Below, piece by piece: positions 61,020 to 64,000 of a stretch of DNA of 64,000 nt. Source of the stretch: Pseudomonas sp. ABC1 (lineage in GTDB: Bacteria; Pseudomonadota; Gammaproteobacteria; Pseudomonadales; Pseudomonadaceae). Made by a program: the position numbers and the translations under genes. The stretch is from the NCBI RefSeq assembly GCF_013395055.1, contig NZ_CP058349.1, positions 3,967,501 to 4,031,500 of the forward strand. Direction: 5' to 3'. The notes under the pieces are model-generated. The model worked only from the letters and a program-made list of their open reading frames with translations, made no database searches and was not told the DNA's origin. Position 1 is the stretch's first letter. The number at the start of each line of letters is the position of its first letter.

Positions 61020-64000
61020 TCATGCGGACTGCGCCAGGTCGCTGAGTATTTGCGCGGTCAGGGTGGCCTGCCCGATCGAGGTGCCTGCGGCGAACAGCTC
61101 AATGGCGATGCGGTTGGTCTTGAATACCTGGCCGGTTCGGTCGACGGCGCTTGCAGGCGACAATGTCAGCGGCAGGTCGCGGGGCACGGCGCGATTCAGG
61201 CTGAAGTTGAGGGCCAGCAGGTTCATCGGGGTCTTCAGGGGAATACCCATGGCCCCATGGGCGATCTGCATATAGGACTGTCGGGCGATTTCGAGGAAAT
61301 AGACCATCGAGTGATGACGCGGATGCCCATCGGCGAACAGGTGGCCGGCCGGTAGCCGGACCGTTTCCACCGATGCCTGCGGGGTGATCGCACTGACCAG
61401 TACGTTCTCCGGGCGGGCCTTGTGCAGCCAGGCCTGGGCGGTGCAGGGGGCTGCCGTGTGAGGTGTCGCGGGCAAGCGTGGCAGGTGGTCGGTGGCGGTC
61501 GTCATCTGGCAGATGCACATCAATTGCTCATCCTGCAGGAGACGGGCTTCGAAGCTGCCGCTGGTCGTCTGTTGCAGGCGAATCTCCACCGGCGACTCCT
61601 TCATGACGTAGCGGTGGAACTTGATGTTCAGCGCCTGTACGTAGTCCTCGCCGCGGGTGAGGGCCGGCTCGGCGAACTCCAGCAGTTGCAGAGCGCCTTC
61701 GATCAGCAGGATGCCGGGCACATGGTCCAGCGGATGGTCGAAGAAATATGGATGGTTCTCATCGACGCGAAGCCGTGCGCGGGCACTGCTGGCATTGCCC
61801 TGCGGGTCGCTGATGACCACGTTCCCAGGCGACCGCTGCCAGCCTTCGCGGACCGCCAGCGGTACTCCGGCCATTTTTGGCTGACGTGCCGCACACAGCG
61901 CCTGCACGGCACGGGTGCGCAGTGCCAGGCTGGCAAGCACGGTGTTCGTCAGGCTCTCGCTGAGCGCCAGCAGGTCGACGTCGTTTGCTGGCAGCGGAAG
62001 GTTGGTGGGCGCTGGGCGGGTTGTCTGCGTTGCCTGAGCCTGGGTGACCTGCGGGGGCTGGCCAGGGTGGTCGAAGCGCAGGGTGAACGGGTGCTTCACT
62101 GCGGCGGGTTCGCCACTGTCGGCCCATTCATTGAGGCGTTCGGTGAAGAGCCAGAGCACGACCCGCTCACCATCCCGGACTTCGATCACGCCGTGCCGCG
62201 GACCTTGTAGCAGCCCTGACAGCAGGGTTTCGATCCCGCTGGCTTCGGCGAGGAAGCCGGTCAGTGCGTGCAGATCGTCGTCGGTGTGGTGAATGCCCGG
62301 TTGCAGGTTGCACACCCGTACTTCGCTATCCAGAGGGGCGCCGGCACGCTGGCGTGCTTCGTCGAGCGAGCCTGTGCCGCTGCCGAGGACTGCGGAGTGC
62401 AGCACCAGCAGGGGTTTGTCCCCGCTGTCGGGGCGATGGCGGCGCAGGGCGACGAGTCCCAGGCCTTCGCCCTGGAGCGGCTGTTGCTGAAGGCGGGCGC
62501 GTTGGAGTTCGAGGTGGCCGCTCATAAAGCGGCCGGCGCCGAGCAGCAGGGTGTCGATGCCATTGCCGAACCACTGCGGCGAGGCCAGCAGGGTGTGCCA
62601 GAACAGGCCGGCGCTGCCGGCCAGGGTCTGGTGGAAGCCCTTGAAGTCGAACACTTTCGCCGGGTAGCCGGAGAGCATGCAGGGCAGCATGGTGGCGACG
62701 TCCGCCACTTCGATGCCGGGTGCCATGCCGTCGCCGTGGCGGAAGAAATCTTCGGCATTGCTGTAGGCGTTGGTGAAGCGCTCGCCGCCCATGTTGCAGC
62801 ACATGACCATCGCTGTCCCGCTGGAGCCGGCAAGGTCGGGCAGACGCCGTACGATCTGGCCGACGCGGTCGGTGACCAGCAGCTTGAAAGGGTCGATGTG
62901 GGCCAGCGGTTTCGGCCCCATGCCGTAACCGGCGATGTCGATGATCCGGTCTTTGGCGAGGAAGTGTCCCCGCATAGGCGGCTTGCCGTCCTCCTCGACG
63001 AAACGTCCGGCGGGAAAGACGACCGGCTGTGCGGGCGCCGACTGCAATTGCCGTTTGAACGCATGCAGCGAAGCGCCGCCGGCCAGCGCTGCTTCCGCCT
63101 CGACGATGGCCAGGTCGAGTTTCACGACACCCTGAGCGGTCGAGGGCGCCGAGGCTGCAGGTTGTCCGGCCTGGTATTCGTCGACGACCAGATGGGCATT
63201 GGCGCCGCCGAAACCGAAACTGGAAATGCCTACGCGCAGCGGGCCGTCCTGGGCGGAGAGCGGTGCCAGGGCCGGGCCGGCCAGTTGCAGGCAGGTGTCC
63301 GCCACCTTCGGGTTGAGCGGGTAGTTCACCTGCGGTGGCAGGCAGCGGTGTTGCAGCATCAGCAGTGCCTTGGCCAGCGAGGCGCCTCCGGCGGCGGAAA
63401 GCGGGTGGCCGATGGTGCTCTTGATCGAGCCGACGGGGACTTTGTCCGATGCGGGTCGATGCGCTGTGAAGAAGCGGTCCAGGGAGCCCAGCTCGGTCGC
63501 GTCGCCCAGTGGTGTGCCGGTGCCATGGGTTTCCACATAGCCGACGGTGGCCGGGTCGAGGTCGGCGTAGGCACGCTGGTAGGCGGTGTACTGGGCCTGG
63601 CGACCGGGCGCGAACACCGAGCCTTCGTTGCCGTCGGCCGACATGCCGACCGCGCGCAGGACGCCCAGTGGCTGGCGCTCGGCCTGCAAGGCGAGGGCAA
63701 GGGGCTCGACCAGAAAGGCCGCTGCGCATTCGCCGGGCACGATGCCGTCGGCGTCCTGGCCGAAGGCTTGCAGGCGTGCGCGAGGGGAGAACGCCGTCAA
63801 CTGCGAGAAGCCGAGAAAAAGTGCCGGGGGCATCAAGGCGTTCAGTGCAATGACCACCACCTGGTCGGCCTGGCCGCTGTTGACCAGTGCGCAGGCCATG
63901 TCCACGGCGTAGGGAAACGAGCTGCAGGCGGTGTCCACCGACAGGGCCGGCCCGCCCAGGCCGGTGCGACGGGCCAGTTCGACGATCTGTTCGCCTGGCG
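61020..64000 (-). CDS. Ketosynthase fused to AfsA-like hot-dog domains (5' end off window)
   Basis: About 992 C-terminal residues are visible; the frame is open at the window edge. The ketosynthase catalytic set is complete: DTACSS (Cys about 25), VETHGTGTPLGD (His about 158) and STIGHPLSAAGG (His about 198), then GISSFGFGGANAH. Residues about 350-540 resemble a second, degenerate ketosynthase-like domain without the cysteine. From about 710 onward, NHPYFFDHPLDHVPGILLIE matches the AfsA hot-dog motif, with a second repeat reading PAGHLFADGHPRHHSMVYFL. AfsA-type domains act in gamma-butyrolactone autoregulator or related biosynthesis. The product of this fusion is unknown. Confidence 0.85.
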   Translation of the reverse strand, partial: PGEQIVELARRTGLGGPALSVDTACSSFPYAVDMACALVNSGQADQVVVIALNALMPPALFLGFSQLTAFSPRARLQAFGQDADGIVPGECAAAFLVEPLALALQAERQPLGVLRAVGMSADGNEGSVFAPGRQAQYTAYQRAYADLDPATVGYVETHGTGTPLGDATELGSLDRFFTAHRPASDKVPVGSIKSTIGHPLSAAGGASLAKALLMLQHRCLPPQVNYPLNPKVADTCLQLAGPALAPLSAQDGPLRVGISSFGFGGANAHLVVDEYQAGQPAASAPSTAQGVVKLDLAIVEAEAALAGGASLHAFKRQLQSAPAQPVVFPAGRFVEEDGKPPMRGHFLAKDRIIDIAGYGMGPKPLAHIDPFKLLVTDRVGQIVRRLPDLAGSSGTAMVMCCNMGGERFTNAYSNAEDFFRHGDGMAPGIEVADVATMLPCMLSGYPAKVFDFKGFHQTLAGSAGLFWHTLLASPQWFGNGIDTLLLGAGRFMSGHLELQRARLQQQPLQGEGLGLVALRRHRPDSGDKPLLVLHSAVLGSGTGSLDEARQRAGAPLDSEVRVCNLQPGIHHTDDDLHALTGFLAEASGIETLLSGLLQGPRHGVIEVRDGERVVLWLFTERLNEWADSGEPAAVKHPFTLRFDHPGQPPQVTQAQATQTTRPAPTNLPLPANDVDLLALSESLTNTVLASLALRTRAVQALCAARQPKMAGVPLAVREGWQRSPGNVVISDPQGNASSARARLRVDENHPYFFDHPLDHVPGILLIEGALQLLEFAEPALTRGEDYVQALNIKFHRYVMKESPVEIRLQQTTSGSFEARLLQDEQLMCICQMTTATDHLPRLPATPHTAAPCTAQAWLHKARPENVLVSAITPQASVETVRLPAGHLFADGHPRHHSMVYFLEIARQSYMQIAHGAMGIPLKTPMNLLALNFSLNRAVPRDLPLTLSPASAVDRTGQVFKTNRIAIELFAAGTSIGQATLTAQILSDLAQSA

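Noticed and set aside
1..64000. CRISPR arrays
   Set aside because: I saw no regularly spaced direct repeats of 24-37 bp and no cas genes anywhere in the window.

Overview
The window is a Pseudomonas-type gammaproteobacterial chromosome segment. The evidence is the right-hand housekeeping block: fxsA-groES-groEL, a HugZ-like gene, pyruvate kinase, mlaA, an OmpR-type two-component pair and tRNA-Ser(GGA), with Pseudomonas-style GC-rich coding. The left 46 kb is an integrated genomic island. Its tyrosine recombinase (44472-45869) lies next to a 47-nt copy of the 3' half of tRNA-Pro(GGG) (46057-46103), which I read as one att end. The other end lies left of position 1. 

Positions 1-11300 are island accessory and upkeep genes. 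They start with an integron-type cassette, the tail of a DUF4263/Shedu-like gene ending inside an attC site. Next come secreted or membrane proteins of unknown role and an XRE regulator. A leftward RadC / Gp3-like / YqaJ / DUF932 module typical of mobile islands is interrupted by a rightward vapBC toxin-antitoxin pair. Two IS3-family remnants and a frameshifted zinc-ribbon paralogue follow. 

Positions 11348-42479 are a dense anti-phage and anti-plasmid block. A leftward WYL-domain regulator faces a rightward four-gene operon: an SbcD-like nuclease, an SbcC-like ATPase, a DdmD-like helicase-nuclease and a DdmE-like Argonaute. DdmDE is a known plasmid-destruction system. Its tight coupling here to an SbcCD/YhaON-type pair and a BrxR/CapW-like regulator is the best candidate for an undescribed arrangement. 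After a 440-bp control region comes a nearly gapless run of about 20 kb: hsdM, hsdS, a PD-(D/E)XK gene, zorA, zorB, zorC, zorD, mcrB (with an inserted EVE/PUA-like domain), mcrC, hsdR. A type I Zorya system and an McrBC system thus sit inside a type I restriction-modification operon. A decayed PLD-type gene and an unrecognised 411-aa protein lie between hsdR and the integrase. 

From 46104 onward the sequence looks like core chromosome: tRNA-Ser, a crotonase, a class III aminotransferase, a pseudouridine synthase, a HugZ-family protein, fxsA, groESL with an RpoH-like promoter, pyruvate kinase, a TPR lipoprotein, a sensor kinase/regulator pair, mlaA and an outer-membrane beta-barrel protein. 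The window ends in a ketosynthase protein fused to AfsA-like hot-dog domains, translationally close to an SRPBCC protein. 

All family assignments come from reading motifs and gene order. No database search or structure prediction was run.
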